64,000 bases of DNA from Zoogloea sp. 1C4 (GCF_009469605.1 NZ_SSXU01000016.1:1-64000); one strand, 5' to 3'; numbered from the stretch's first letter, positions 52,470 through 62,221 are shown. Notes: generated by a model from the letters alone, not told the origin. Made by a program: numbers and translations.

Positions 52470-53918
52470 TCAGCCGCCGCAGCCACCTCCGCACCCACCA
52501 CCGTCTCCACCGTCGCCCCCATCCCCTCCCGACGACGAATTGGGCGGCTGGAGGGCGGCCTTCAGGTCGGCCAGCGCGTTGTCGGCCAGCGCACTCAGCC
52601 CGAACAGGGCCAGCACGGTCATCAGCATCGGGTCGAGCTGCCCGATCGGCTTGCCTCGTGGCACCCGCAGGCGGGTCTGCCGCAGGGCGTGACGGCCTGC
52701 GCCGGTGATCCGGGGCGGCCTGAGCAGGTACAGCGCGAGCCCGCCCGCCACCAGCGTGAGCAGCGCGACGAACAGCACCGGCTTGCCCTGGATCATGCCG
52801 TGCCACCACCGCAGCCCGCCCACGGTGGCCACCCCGGCCAGGGTCGCCGCGCCGCCGAGGGCGGCCAGCAGGCCCGGCAGGCGGTTGGGGATCAGCCCTT
52901 CGGCCTGGAGTGTCCGGTGCAGGTCGGCGATCGCCGCGTTCAGGTCGGGGCTCAGGCGTCGGGCGTGGATGGTCTTGCCGTAGGCCACGTTGGCGAACAG
53001 ACCCTGCTCGATCGGATGGGCGTCGGCCGGGGGCGGCTGGACGGCCTCCCAGCGTTGGTTGCCCTCCGGGAAGGCGATGCAGCCCTGCTGGTGCAGCCGG
53101 CCGGCGGCCGTCTCCAGCACTCGTCGTCGTCGGCCGGCCAGGTAGGCCAGGGCGTAAAGATCGATCCGGCGGAAGCGCGTGTCGCCCGGCGCGGCGCTGC
53201 CGGTGAGAACGCGTCGCAGCCCTACGGCCAGCGCCACGCCGGCCACGATCATCAGCAGATACACGAACAGAAAGGTGCCCGGCCCCGGGCTGCCGGGCAG
53301 CGACGAATCCACGAAGCGCGCGCAGCCCGAGAGGCCCACCGCCGCCGCCAGCGCCACGGCCGCGCCCCGGGCCCGGGCCAGCAGCGGGCGCAGGCGGCCG
53401 GGCAGGTCGAGGTGGGGCAGCACGCGGTGGGTGCGCAGGTTGACCCGCTGGAAGCGCCCGCCGAAGCGCAGCGCCGGCGCCGGCCACAGATCCTGGGGCG
53501 GCACCTCGCCGAAAACCCGCTCGTAGCTCGCCAGGGTGAGCCGGTAAAGCTGGCTGTAACGCGCCGCCTCCTCCGGCCCGCCGTCGCTGGGCTGGTGATG
53601 CAGCGGTCGGCCGAGCACCCGCGGGCAGAAGTCGTCCCAGTAATCGCGGCTGTACAGCAGGTGGGTGTGCCACACCTGATCCACCTCGTCCGACGGGGTG
53701 ATGGTGTGCCCGGCCACCATCGCCAGATACGCGAAGCGCCGGTATTCGTCGATGGCTCGCCGGGTGAAGTCGGCCGTCCAGCCGTTTTCGAGCTGGAGCC
53801 GTCGGGAGAGGGAAAGGGCGGCGCCGGGATGATCCGGCGACCACTGCTGAAGCCGCAGCCACAGATCGCGGGCGGCAGGAGAGTCATAAGCCATGTTGTT
53901 ATTGTTGTTATCGCTCAT
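52470..53918 (-). CDS. TIGR04222-type membrane protein with GRDP-like N-terminus and Gly/Cys-rich tail
   Basis: 482 aa. The N-terminal part contains DEVDQVWHTHLLYSRDYWDDFC, a pattern of glycine-rich-domain (GRDP/DUF1399-like) proteins. Hydrophobic segments near residues 185-200, 220-240, 345-375 and 375-395 and the pattern in the middle resemble TIGR04222 membrane proteins. The last 20 residues are almost only Gly with Asp and Cys (GGDGG...GGCGGGCGG). It lies 47 bp downstream of the NB-ARC gene on the same strand. Function unknown; a membrane partner of that protein is a speculation from context. Confidence 0.75.
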   Translation of the reverse strand: MSDNNNNNMAYDSPAARDLWLRLQQWSPDHPGAALSLSRRLQLENGWTADFTRRAIDEYRRFAYLAMVAGHTITPSDEVDQVWHTHLLYSRDYWDDFCPRVLGRPLHHQPSDGGPEEAARYSQLYRLTLASYERVFGEVPPQDLWPAPALRFGGRFQRVNLRTHRVLPHLDLPGRLRPLLARARGAAVALAAAVGLSGCARFVDSSLPGSPGPGTFLFVYLLMIVAGVALAVGLRRVLTGSAAPGDTRFRRIDLYALAYLAGRRRRVLETAAGRLHQQGCIAFPEGNQRWEAVQPPPADAHPIEQGLFANVAYGKTIHARRLSPDLNAAIADLHRTLQAEGLIPNRLPGLLAALGGAATLAGVATVGGLRWWHGMIQGKPVLFVALLTLVAGGLALYLLRPPRITGAGRHALRQTRLRVPRGKPIGQLDPMLMTVLALFGLSALADNALADLKAALQPPNSSSGGDGGDGGDGGGCGGGCGG

Positions 53919-53965
53919 GCCGGAAATCGTGGCTGGGTGATGTTACGGGCGTGTGACGGGGTGGG

Positions 53966-56458
53966 TCAGTCGAGCAGGCTGGGAAAGAATTCAGCGATTT
54001 CGGTGTAGGTCTTACCAAGAGCCTGCAGAAGGTCGATGTAGTTGTCGGTGACAAGCCGGCTGTTTGGGTGGTCAGCGCCGAGGCTCTTGAGCAAGATCGT
54101 CAGGGCGCGGCGCATCAGTGGTTCGGCATCGGCGAGGCGGTGGGTGGCCCTCAGCAGCTGGGCCAGGTTGTTGAGGTCGCGGGCGACCTTGGGATCATCC
54201 TTGCCTGAGCTGGTTTCATCGATTTCCAGCGCCCGGCGAATCAGCGGCTCAGCTTCCGTGAGGCGGTTGGTGACGTACAGCAGTCGGGCCAGGCTGTTGA
54301 GCCGGATGGCGACCTTTGGGGGATCTATGTGGAAGCTGGCTTCATCGATTTTCAGCGCCCGGCGCAACAGCAGTTCGGCTTCGGTAAAGCGGTTGGCGGC
54401 TTGCAGCAGTCCGGCAAGGTTGTTGAGCTGGATGGCGACTTCGGGGTGATCCTTGCCGAAGCGGGCTTCAACGATCAGCAACGCGCGGCACATCAGCGGT
54501 TTGGCTTCGGTGAGGCGATTGGTGTCCTGCAGTACTCGGGCCAGACTGTTGAGATCGCGGGCGACGTTGGGGTGATCCTTACCGAAGCGGGCTTCATTGA
54601 TCTCCAGCGCCCGGCGGATCAGCGGTTCGGCTTCGGCGGAGCGGGCTACTGCCAGTAGCAATAGGCCGACCTGATTCAACAGCCGGGCACTGGGGCCGTC
54701 GAGCCTGCTGTCCGCCGCATGGATGGCGGCGGCCTGGGCGTGGGGGGCGAGAGGGTAAATAACGGGCCAGTTGCACACGTCCTCCGGATCGCCGACGAAG
54801 GCGTCGTCGATCCAGCCCAGCGCCTCGCCAAGCGCGGGCTTTTCGGTGTCGTCGGCCTGCCCGTGGCGGGTGACGGCCTGGACGAGGCGATGCACAGCGA
54901 AGGCCGTGCCGTCGTCGGACCAGCTCGCCAGGGACAGGGCTTCCAGCTCGGCCAGGGCGTCGCGCAGGTGGGCGTCCTCGCCGGGGATGGGCACGTCCAG
55001 CAGGCTGGTGGGGATGGGGGCCGGGGCGAGCCAGGCGAGGCGCTGCAGCAGCCGGCGGGCGGCGGGCTGAAGCTGGTCGAAGCTGGTCTGCCAGGTGATG
55101 GCGACGCTCCTGGGGTATTGCATCAGGCGCGGGTCGTACCAGCCGAGCACCGTGGCCTGGCGGCTTCGCCACTGGTCGAGGTACTGGGCGAAGCCGAGGC
55201 GCAGTTTGGCGATGTAGGCGCCGGCTTGTTCCAGCGCCAGGGCGAGGTAGCCCAGCTCGTGGGCGAGGGTGGCGGCGCGGGCCGGGTCGTCGGGCTGCAC
55301 GGCGCGGCGGCCGGCGGTGCGCCGGAGCAGGAAATCGGCCGCGGCGGCGGGGGCGAGGACGTCCACCGCCACGGGCTGGATCGCGGCGCTCCAGTTGGGC
55401 AGGCGGCTGGTGATCAGCAGGTGGCCGCCGGAAAGGCGCGGGCACAGGGCTTCGACGGCCTGGGCGGCGGCTTCGTCGTCGGCGTTGTCGAGGATCAGCA
55501 GCCAGCCGGGGTGGTGGTTGAGCCAGGCGAGGGCGGCGTCTTTCTGGCGGCTTTCGTCGGGCTGATCTTTTTCGGGCAGGTTGAGCAGCACGGGGCCGCA
55601 CAGGGCGGCCAGGTTGCGGTCGATGGCCTGGGGGCTGTCGGCGCCGATCAGGAATAGGGCGTGGTAGCCGCCGCCCCGGCGCCAGGCGTATTCCAGCGCC
55701 AGCCGGGTCTTGCCGACGCCGCCCAGGCCGCTGAGGGCGACGCAGGTGGCGGGGTTTTCCTTGGCCTGAGGCGGAGTGCCGAGCAAGTCGGCGAGCCGGT
55801 CGAGCAGCCCGTCGCGCCCGATGAACAGCGGGCCGAGGCTGGCCTGGGGCAGATGCACCCGTCGGGTGATCAGCCCGGCGGCGACGAGGAGATCGAGCAG
55901 CCCCGAGCGCCACACTTCGGCGGCCAGGTGATCGGGGTTGCGGAAGCGGATGCCGGGGAAGCGTTCGACGCTGGCCAGCCGGGCGAGGTGGGTCTGCTGG
56001 GCGGCGATCTGTTCGGGCGTCGGGGCGTAGTCGGGGTCGCGGGGGGCGTCGGGTTCGGGCTCGGCGATGATGAGGCGCTTGCCGTGGTGGAGGGCCAGCC
56101 AGGCTTCCCATTGGGTGTAGGGCAGCGGTGGGCCGTCGGCTTCGAGGAAGGCAGCGACCGGCAGCTTGTCGGCGAAGTTGGGGTGGGCGCTGCGGATCGC
56201 CGCGACGGAGGGCGCCTGGGCCATCGCGCCGGTCATGTCGCCCACCAGATGGATCACCACGTCGCACTGGCGGATGTACTGGTCGAGCATGTCCAGCGTT
56301 TCGGTGCCGGTGGGGATGAAGTTTTCCTGAACCTTGACCGTGACGTTGGGGCGGTCGAGGTGATGGCGCAGCGCGTCGCGGTAGCTGCAGAACTCCGCGC
56401 TGACGGTGGATAGGAAGACCTTCACCTCGCTCCTCGCCTCACCCCTCGCCTCGCTCAT
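53966..56458 (-). CDS. DUF4062-NB-ARC-TPR protein (STAND NTPase)
   Basis: 830 aa. Residues ~12-95 resemble DUF4062 (KVFLSTVSAEFCSYRDAL...DMLDQYIRQCDVVIHLVG), a TIR-like fold. The NTPase follows with P-loop GLGGVGKT at about 244-251, Walker B LLILDNADD at about 321-328, and LLITSR. The C-terminal ~220 residues hold five 42-residue kinesin-light-chain-type TPR units ending in RFGKDHPN-like turns, plus a degenerate sixth. STAND proteins of this build act as ligand-triggered switches, several in antiphage defence. The ATG at 56458 (AAGAGGGCG upstream) is preferred over 56482. A predicted small RNA with terminator lies between the nearest promoter and this gene. GC content is like the neighbours. 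Confidence 0.85.
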   Translation of the reverse strand: MSEARGEARSEVKVFLSTVSAEFCSYRDALRHHLDRPNVTVKVQENFIPTGTETLDMLDQYIRQCDVVIHLVGDMTGAMAQAPSVAAIRSAHPNFADKLPVAAFLEADGPPLPYTQWEAWLALHHGKRLIIAEPEPDAPRDPDYAPTPEQIAAQQTHLARLASVERFPGIRFRNPDHLAAEVWRSGLLDLLVAAGLITRRVHLPQASLGPLFIGRDGLLDRLADLLGTPPQAKENPATCVALSGLGGVGKTRLALEYAWRRGGGYHALFLIGADSPQAIDRNLAALCGPVLLNLPEKDQPDESRQKDAALAWLNHHPGWLLILDNADDEAAAQAVEALCPRLSGGHLLITSRLPNWSAAIQPVAVDVLAPAAAADFLLRRTAGRRAVQPDDPARAATLAHELGYLALALEQAGAYIAKLRLGFAQYLDQWRSRQATVLGWYDPRLMQYPRSVAITWQTSFDQLQPAARRLLQRLAWLAPAPIPTSLLDVPIPGEDAHLRDALAELEALSLASWSDDGTAFAVHRLVQAVTRHGQADDTEKPALGEALGWIDDAFVGDPEDVCNWPVIYPLAPHAQAAAIHAADSRLDGPSARLLNQVGLLLLAVARSAEAEPLIRRALEINEARFGKDHPNVARDLNSLARVLQDTNRLTEAKPLMCRALLIVEARFGKDHPEVAIQLNNLAGLLQAANRFTEAELLLRRALKIDEASFHIDPPKVAIRLNSLARLLYVTNRLTEAEPLIRRALEIDETSSGKDDPKVARDLNNLAQLLRATHRLADAEPLMRRALTILLKSLGADHPNSRLVTDNYIDLLQALGKTYTEIAEFFPSLLD

Positions 56459-56546
56459 GGGCGCCCTCTTTGCGCTATTCATCCGGGGTGAGGATACACC
56501 GGCGGCGGGGCCTGCCGGCCGGCGGTTTGCGCCGGAGGCGGCGCAC

Positions 56547-56617
56547 CAAAAGAAAAACCCGAGGGCGGGGGTGCCACTCGGGTTAAATCCACACCAAAGG
56601 AGGAGGGTGGAGGAGAC
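56547..56617 (-). ncRNA. Predicted small RNA 1 with anti-Shine-Dalgarno hairpin loop
   Basis: A minus-strand promoter TTGCAG (56647-56652) - 17 bp - TATATT (56624-56629) predicts a start at G56617. The ~71-nt RNA begins GUCUCCUCC. Its first hairpin pairs UCCACC with GGUGUGGA and exposes CUCCUCCUUU, the same bases as the 16S rRNA tail. An AACCCGAG/CUCGGGUU hairpin followed by UUUCUUUU terminates it. A copy with one base difference over 78 bp is at 57999-58069, and the promoter spacing is conserved although the spacer is not. Short frames here lack support as proteins. No gene lies in 56459-56826 besides this. Confidence 0.7.
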
Positions 56618-56639
56618 GATTCAAATATAGATGAGGAAG

Positions 56640-56654
56640 TGCTGCGCTGCAACA
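56640..56654. promoter_or_regulatory. Palindromic operator over the -35 box of small RNA 1
   Basis: TGCTGCGCTGCAACA (reverse: TGTTGCAGCGCAGCA) overlaps the predicted -35 hexamer. Identical to the site at 58092-58106 and related to those at 20952 and 23525. TGC-rich palindromes of this kind are reported for PHB-linked PhaR-type repressors; the protein here is not known. Confidence 0.5.
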
Positions 56655-56826
56655 ATATTCGTGTGTCCCCGTGTAACCGTTTTCACAGGGCGGCCGGTTG
56701 CGTGGGTGGGTAGTCCTACGGGGATGTCGGCCCCGGCCGACAGGTGCTTGCGCCAGTGGCTGATCGAGATGCTCCTCGGGACGCGGGAAGATGACTCCGT
56801 GTTCACTACCCGATAAGGAGACAGCC

Positions 56827-57807
56827 ATGAACCAGAGAATGATCGAAACCCAGCATCTGCCCCATCCGGTTGACGGCAAGGTCACGACGCCGATGGCGCC
56901 AAGCGCTGACGACAAATCCACTGCAACCAAGATCGGCCTGGTGGGCGGGGCTGCCTCGGGCGTTGCCACCGGCGTGGCGGTTGGCGCGGCAACGGCGGGC
57001 CCGGTGGGTGCGGCGGTTGGCGGGGTGATCGGCGCCGTGGCCGGCGCTGCCGGCGGCAAGGCGCTGGTCGATACGATCGGGCCTGCGGCCGATGACGATG
57101 TGTATTGGGCCGACGCCCACGTTCGGGAGCCTTACTATCGCCCGGGCACGCCCTATGAATACTACCGCCCTGCTTTCGAGCATGGCTGGCTGGGGGTGGA
57201 GCGCTACCCCGGCACGTATGTGGAGGCTGAATCCCGCCTCGCCGAAGACTGGCTGCGCTCGCCGGGCCGCAACATGGCGTGGGACGACGCACGTCCGGCC
57301 GTGCAGGCTGCCTGGGAGCGGGCTGCGTCGCGCCGCACCGCGCGTGCCGTCGAAGGGGAGCCCGTCGACCCCGACGAGCTGATCGATACCCTCAACACCC
57401 TGCTGGTGATGAGCCGCGACGGGGAAGAAGGTTTCCGTCATGCGGCGGCGCACGCGAAGATGCCGGCGATTTCGGCGGTGATGCAGCGTCGCGCTGGCGA
57501 TTGCGCATCGGCAGTCATCGAACTCGACAACGAGATCGAACGGCTCGGCGGACGTCCGGCAGAGCATGGTTCGGTGCAGGGCGCGCTCATGCGTGGCTGG
57601 ACCAGCCTGAAGACGGTTTTCAGCTCCGAGGACGACAAGATCGTGCTGGACGCGTGCGTCGCGGCGGAGGATGAGGCGCTGCAGACCTTCCGGGATGCGC
57701 TCGGCAAGCCGATGCCGGCTTCGGTGCGCGCCCTGGTGGAGCGCCAGCTGGAAGGCGTGCGCCGCAACCTGGCGGAGATGGTGCGCCTGCGCGACGGGCT
57801 CGGTTGA
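56827..57807 (+). CDS. PA2169-family (DUF2383) four-helix-bundle protein with N-terminal glycine zipper
   Basis: 326 aa. Residues ~35-85 are a Gly/Ala-rich zipper (GLVGGAASGVATGVAVGAATAGPVGAAVGG) that may insert into a membrane. A Tyr/Pro-rich linker follows (REPYYRPGTPYEYYRPAFEHG). The last ~140 residues (DTLNTLLVMSRDGEEGFRHAA...GRPAEHGSVQGALMRGW...VAAEDEAL) match the DUF2383/PA2169 ferritin-like bundle, often found in stress-induced proteins. ATAAGGAGACAGCC precedes the ATG at 56827. It stands alone between the two small RNA genes. The combination with a glycine zipper is uncommon; function unknown. Confidence 0.8.
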   Translation: MNQRMIETQHLPHPVDGKVTTPMAPSADDKSTATKIGLVGGAASGVATGVAVGAATAGPVGAAVGGVIGAVAGAAGGKALVDTIGPAADDDVYWADAHVREPYYRPGTPYEYYRPAFEHGWLGVERYPGTYVEAESRLAEDWLRSPGRNMAWDDARPAVQAAWERAASRRTARAVEGEPVDPDELIDTLNTLLVMSRDGEEGFRHAAAHAKMPAISAVMQRRAGDCASAVIELDNEIERLGGRPAEHGSVQGALMRGWTSLKTVFSSEDDKIVLDACVAAEDEALQTFRDALGKPMPASVRALVERQLEGVRRNLAEMVRLRDGLG

Positions 57808-57998
57808 GTCGGCAGCGGGCGGGGGCGCTAAGGCCATCAACGACCCTGCCGGATGCTGCCCTTTGAGGCTTGCGGGCCCGTCACCGTTGTCGGTGGCGGG
57901 CCCGTGTGTTCACCAGCCAGGTGGCCGGATCTGGCGGAAGGCATCGCAGCGCTCGGCGTGAGCTTGCCCGCCGGTGGTTTGCACGACAGACGGCGCAC

Positions 57999-58069
57999 CA
58001 AAAGAAAAACCCGAGGGCGGGGGCGCCACTCGGGTTAAATCCACACCAAAGGAGGAGGGTGGAGGAGAC
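57999..58069 (-). ncRNA. Predicted small RNA 2 with anti-Shine-Dalgarno hairpin loop
   Basis: Paralogue of small RNA 1. Promoter TTGCAG (58099-58104) - 17 bp - TATTCT (58076-58081), predicted start G58069, then the same GUCUCCUCC 5' end, CUCCUCCUUU loop and AACCCGAG/CUCGGGUU-UUUCUUU terminator. The transcribed part is 77/78 identical to copy 1, while the promoter spacer differs, as expected for a duplicated, selected RNA gene. It lies downstream of the degS-like gene and converges with the PA2169-type gene. The rest of 57808-58191 holds only the plus-strand terminator at 58147. Confidence 0.7.
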
Positions 58070-58091
58070 AGCTGCAGAATAGCGCTGCAGA

Positions 58092-58106
58092 TGCTGCGCT
58101 GCAACA
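58092..58106. promoter_or_regulatory. Palindromic operator over the -35 box of small RNA 2
   Basis: TGCTGCGCTGCAACA, identical to 56640-56654 and in the same position relative to the small RNA promoter. It suggests co-regulation of the two RNAs. Confidence 0.5.
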
Positions 58107-58146
58107 TTCGAGTTGTATCGGGTTGTTATTCCGTCACGGAAGCGCT

Positions 58147-58177
58147 CGCAGCCGGTTTTCGGCCGGCTGCGTTTTCT
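58147..58177 (+). terminator. Rho-independent terminator, plus strand
   Basis: CGCAGCCGG (58147-58155) and CCGGCTGCG (58163-58171) form a 9-bp hairpin followed by TTTTCTT. It reads on the plus strand and probably ends transcripts coming from the PA2169-type gene, shielding the convergent protease gene. Confidence 0.75.
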
Positions 58178-58191
58178 TGTGTGGGGCGGCG

Positions 58192-59355
<1,164 letters not shown>

Positions 59356-59424
59356 CGTAGAATCGGCCACCGGCGCCAGCGGGCGCCTTCAAATTGCGGA
59401 ATGCTTGAAAAAGGAATGACGGCC

Positions 59425-60171
59425 ATGGAACGAGCCGAACTGCAGCGCTATCTCGACACCCTGCTGGATGTCGCACGCTTCAAGGATTATTGCCCAAACG
59501 GCCTGCAGGTGGAAGGTCGGGCACAGGTCTCGCGGATCGTCTGCGGGGTGACCGCGAGCCAGGCCCTGCTTGACGCGGCGGTGGCGCGGGGTGCCGATGC
59601 GGTGCTGGTCCATCACGGCTATTTCTGGCGCGGCGAGGACGGCTGCATCACCGGGCTGCGCCGGCGGCGGTTGGGTACGCTGATTGCCAACGACATCAAC
59701 CTGTTCGCCTATCACCTGCCGCTGGATGCCCACCCCGAGCTCGGCAACAACGCCCAGCTCGCCCGGCTGATGGGTTGGCTGCCGGAAGGGCGCTTCGGTG
59801 AGCAGGACATCGGCTGGACGGGGCGGCTTGCCGAGGGCGAGTCCCTCGACGCCCTGGCCCGCGGCGCGGCGGCCCGGCTGGGGCGCGAGCCGCTGATGCT
59901 GGGCGACCCGGGGCGGCGGATCGAGCGGATCGCGTGGTGCACGGGCGGCGCCCAGGGCTACTTCGAGCAGGCGATCGCCCAGGGGGTGGATTGCTTCGTG
60001 TCGGGCGAGGCCTCGGAGCCGACCACCCATCTGGCGCGGGAATCCGGCGTGGCCTACCTGGGCATCGGCCACCACGCCAGCGAGCGCTACGGTGTGAAGG
60101 CCCTGGGGGCGCATCTGGCCGCGGCGTTCGGGATCGAGGCGGAGTTTGTGGAGGTGGACAACCCGGTCTGA
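59425..60171 (+). CDS. Nif3-like dinuclear metal-centre hexameric protein (YbgI family)
   Basis: 248 aa, the size of E. coli YbgI. Metal-ligand motifs are present: [35 protein letters not shown] and [11 protein letters not shown]. The family forms toroidal hexamers with two metals per subunit; its substrate is not settled. The ATG at 59425 has AAGGA nine bases upstream; ATGs at 59401 and 59416 would add eight or three residues. Confidence 0.9.
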   Translation: MERAELQRYLDTLLDVARFKDYCPNGLQVEGRAQVSRIVCGVTASQALLDAAVARGADAVLVHHGYFWRGEDGCITGLRRRRLGTLIANDINLFAYHLPLDAHPELGNNAQLARLMGWLPEGRFGEQDIGWTGRLAEGESLDALARGAAARLGREPLMLGDPGRRIERIAWCTGGAQGYFEQAIAQGVDCFVSGEASEPTTHLARESGVAYLGIGHHASERYGVKALGAHLAAAFGIEAEFVEVDNPV

Positions 60172-60184
60172 CGGCCGGGGTGGG

Positions 60185-62011
60185 TTACACGTCGAAGGCG
60201 GAGAGGGTCGGCGGCGGGGCGGGCTCCATCGCCTCGAGGGTCGGCTCGACCGGCGGCTTGTAGGGGCCGAGCTCGTCGTCGAGGATGGCGAGCAGCAGCA
60301 GGAGCTCCTCGACCACCCTGAGGGGAAAGCCCTGGCGGGTGCCGTTGCGGTTGTCGCGCAGGATCTGGTGGATGTAGATCTGGGCCTCTTGCGTGCCCCA
60401 CAGGTCCTGCAGGCGCTGGCAGATGTGGGCCATCTGCTCGACGGTGTCCGGGGTGGAGCGGATGTCCTTGAAGTCGTTCCAGCTCACCATCTTGACGTTG
60501 AAGGTCTTGTTGAGCTGGCGGGTGAGGACTTCGAATTCGGCCCGCATGCCGGCCACGTAATACACCTCGAGGAGCTTCAGCCACGGCTTGACGGCCTGGC
60601 GCGGGTTGTTGCGGATGTAGTCGGCGAGGGTTTCGGCGGCGCCCTGGGTGCGGCCGAAGGACATCATGATCTCGGCGAGCTCCAGCGCCGAATCCTGTTC
60701 GTCCACCGTCTGGTCGAAGGGGATCGGATGCGCCGGGGCGAAGGTGGGCTCGGCCCATTCGCCGCCGTGATCGACCACCGGAGGGGGTTCGGAGTGGTCG
60801 GCATGGTGGATCTGCGGCTCGTCCCGCTCGGGGGGCAGCGGGGCGTTCTTCTTCTCGATCTGCTGGCTGCGGGTGGAGGGCGGCGCGCTGATGCGGAAAT
60901 CGGGCTGGGTGGTGGGCTCGCCGGTATCTTCCTCGTAGGCCTCGGCGTTGCGGCGACGGCGCAGCCAGATAAGCGCTCCTCCGCCTGCCAGCACCGCGAT
61001 CAGGCCGCCCACAGGCGCGCCCCACACGTGAAGCTGTTCGGCGATGTCGGGCGGGAGGCCGCCGGTGGCCGGCTGGGCCGGCGCAGGAGCCGGGGCTGCA
61101 GGCGCGGGCGTCGGAGCCGCCACTGCGGCATGGGCCGCAGGCGGGGCGCCGTCGAGCTGGGCGACCTTTTCCTTCAGCATCGCCTGGTATTCCTCCAGGC
61201 GCTTGATCTTCTCGTTGACCTCGAGCTGCGCGGCGATCCGGTCGTCGATCTCGGTGAGGGTGCGCTGCTCCTGGCGTAGCTGCTGGCGGGCGCCGTCCGA
61301 TTCGTCTTCTGAGGGCGGGTTGAGCAGGGCGAGGCTCATGCGCAGCGGCACGAGGCCGGCCTCGGCGCCGCTGCCCAGGATCAGGCGGTCGTGGCGGGGC
61401 GGTTCGGTGCGGCGGGCCGCGGCGGCTTCGCGCCGGGATGCCTTGGGCGTCTTCGTTACGGGGGCGGTCGCGTCGGCGGGCTGGCTGCCGCGGGCCGGGC
61501 CGGTGCCTTCGGCAGCAGGGGCAACTGCCGCACGCGGCGGGCGGGGCGGTCTGGCCTGGACGGGCGGGCGCGGGGCGATGTCTTCGACCGGCGCGGCAAC
61601 CGGCAGGTTGGGCGACGTGCCGGCACCGACGCGCAGGACCGGCGGCTGAAGCAAGATCGGGTAGTCGCGGCGGACATCGCCACCGCAATTGACCAGCAGG
61701 CCGAGCATCGCGATCGGATGATTCACCGGATCGCGGGTGGTGACGATCAGGCGGTCGCCGGAAAGGCGCACGCGCGCGTCGTAGATCCAGGGGATGTCGT
61801 CGTTGCCGGCGTTGTTGCCGACCCGCTTGAAGCAGGTGGCGTCGAATTCCTCACCGGCTGCACGCACCAGACGGACTTCGGCCCGCAGCGGCTCTCCCAG
61901 CGCGGACCGGGTGACCAGATCCCCAAGTCCGACCGCTCCTGCTGTTGGAGCACCTAGGGGAATGAGGGTTGCTACGAGCAGGGATAGTGACTTGCGCGCG
62001 CTGTTCATCAA
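60185..62011 (-). CDS. fimV: FimV-like peptidoglycan/pilus-associated protein
   Basis: 608 aa. A signal peptide (MMNSARKSLSLLVATLIPLGAPTAGA) precedes the FimV N-terminal pattern GLGDLVTRSALGEPLRAEVRLV. A Pro/Ala-rich stretch, a coiled coil (LRQEQRTLTEIDDRIAAQLEVNEKIKRLEEYQAMLKEKVAQL) and one membrane helix (VGGLIAVLAGGGALIWLRRRRN) follow. The cytoplasmic part has a TPR-like region (ALELAEIMMSFGRTQGAAETLADYI...WLKLLEVYYVAG). Typical FimV has a periplasmic LysM domain, and none is evident here, so this is a shorter variant. Role in type IV pilus assembly or polar localisation is by family. Convergent with the Nif3-like gene. Confidence 0.82.
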   Translation of the reverse strand: MMNSARKSLSLLVATLIPLGAPTAGAVGLGDLVTRSALGEPLRAEVRLVRAAGEEFDATCFKRVGNNAGNDDIPWIYDARVRLSGDRLIVTTRDPVNHPIAMLGLLVNCGGDVRRDYPILLQPPVLRVGAGTSPNLPVAAPVEDIAPRPPVQARPPRPPRAAVAPAAEGTGPARGSQPADATAPVTKTPKASRREAAAARRTEPPRHDRLILGSGAEAGLVPLRMSLALLNPPSEDESDGARQQLRQEQRTLTEIDDRIAAQLEVNEKIKRLEEYQAMLKEKVAQLDGAPPAAHAAVAAPTPAPAAPAPAPAQPATGGLPPDIAEQLHVWGAPVGGLIAVLAGGGALIWLRRRRNAEAYEEDTGEPTTQPDFRISAPPSTRSQQIEKKNAPLPPERDEPQIHHADHSEPPPVVDHGGEWAEPTFAPAHPIPFDQTVDEQDSALELAEIMMSFGRTQGAAETLADYIRNNPRQAVKPWLKLLEVYYVAGMRAEFEVLTRQLNKTFNVKMVSWNDFKDIRSTPDTVEQMAHICQRLQDLWGTQEAQIYIHQILRDNRNGTRQGFPLRVVEELLLLLAILDDELGPYKPPVEPTLEAMEPAPPPTLSAFDV

Positions 62012-62221
62012 AACGTTGGTCGTGGTCCGGCAAGCAGAAGCCTGGTGGGTTGAGCGGTGGTGCGCGCAGAGCAGGCACCTTCGCCAAAGCTACAGTATTC
62101 TAAAGAAGTTTGTCGGCCGTAGCGGGCCGTTGTCGGCCTGTCGGGGGGCTCAATTGTGACGTGTGGTACCCCGAACGGCATTTTTTACGAGTTTTTTAGC
62201 CTTTTCTGCTTTTTTATTGCC

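Noticed and set aside
56631-56816. 61-codon frame starting in the small RNA 1 promoter region
   Set aside because: Not conserved in the second repeat copy, no protein-like pattern; the shared sequence is better explained as promoter plus small RNA on the other strand.
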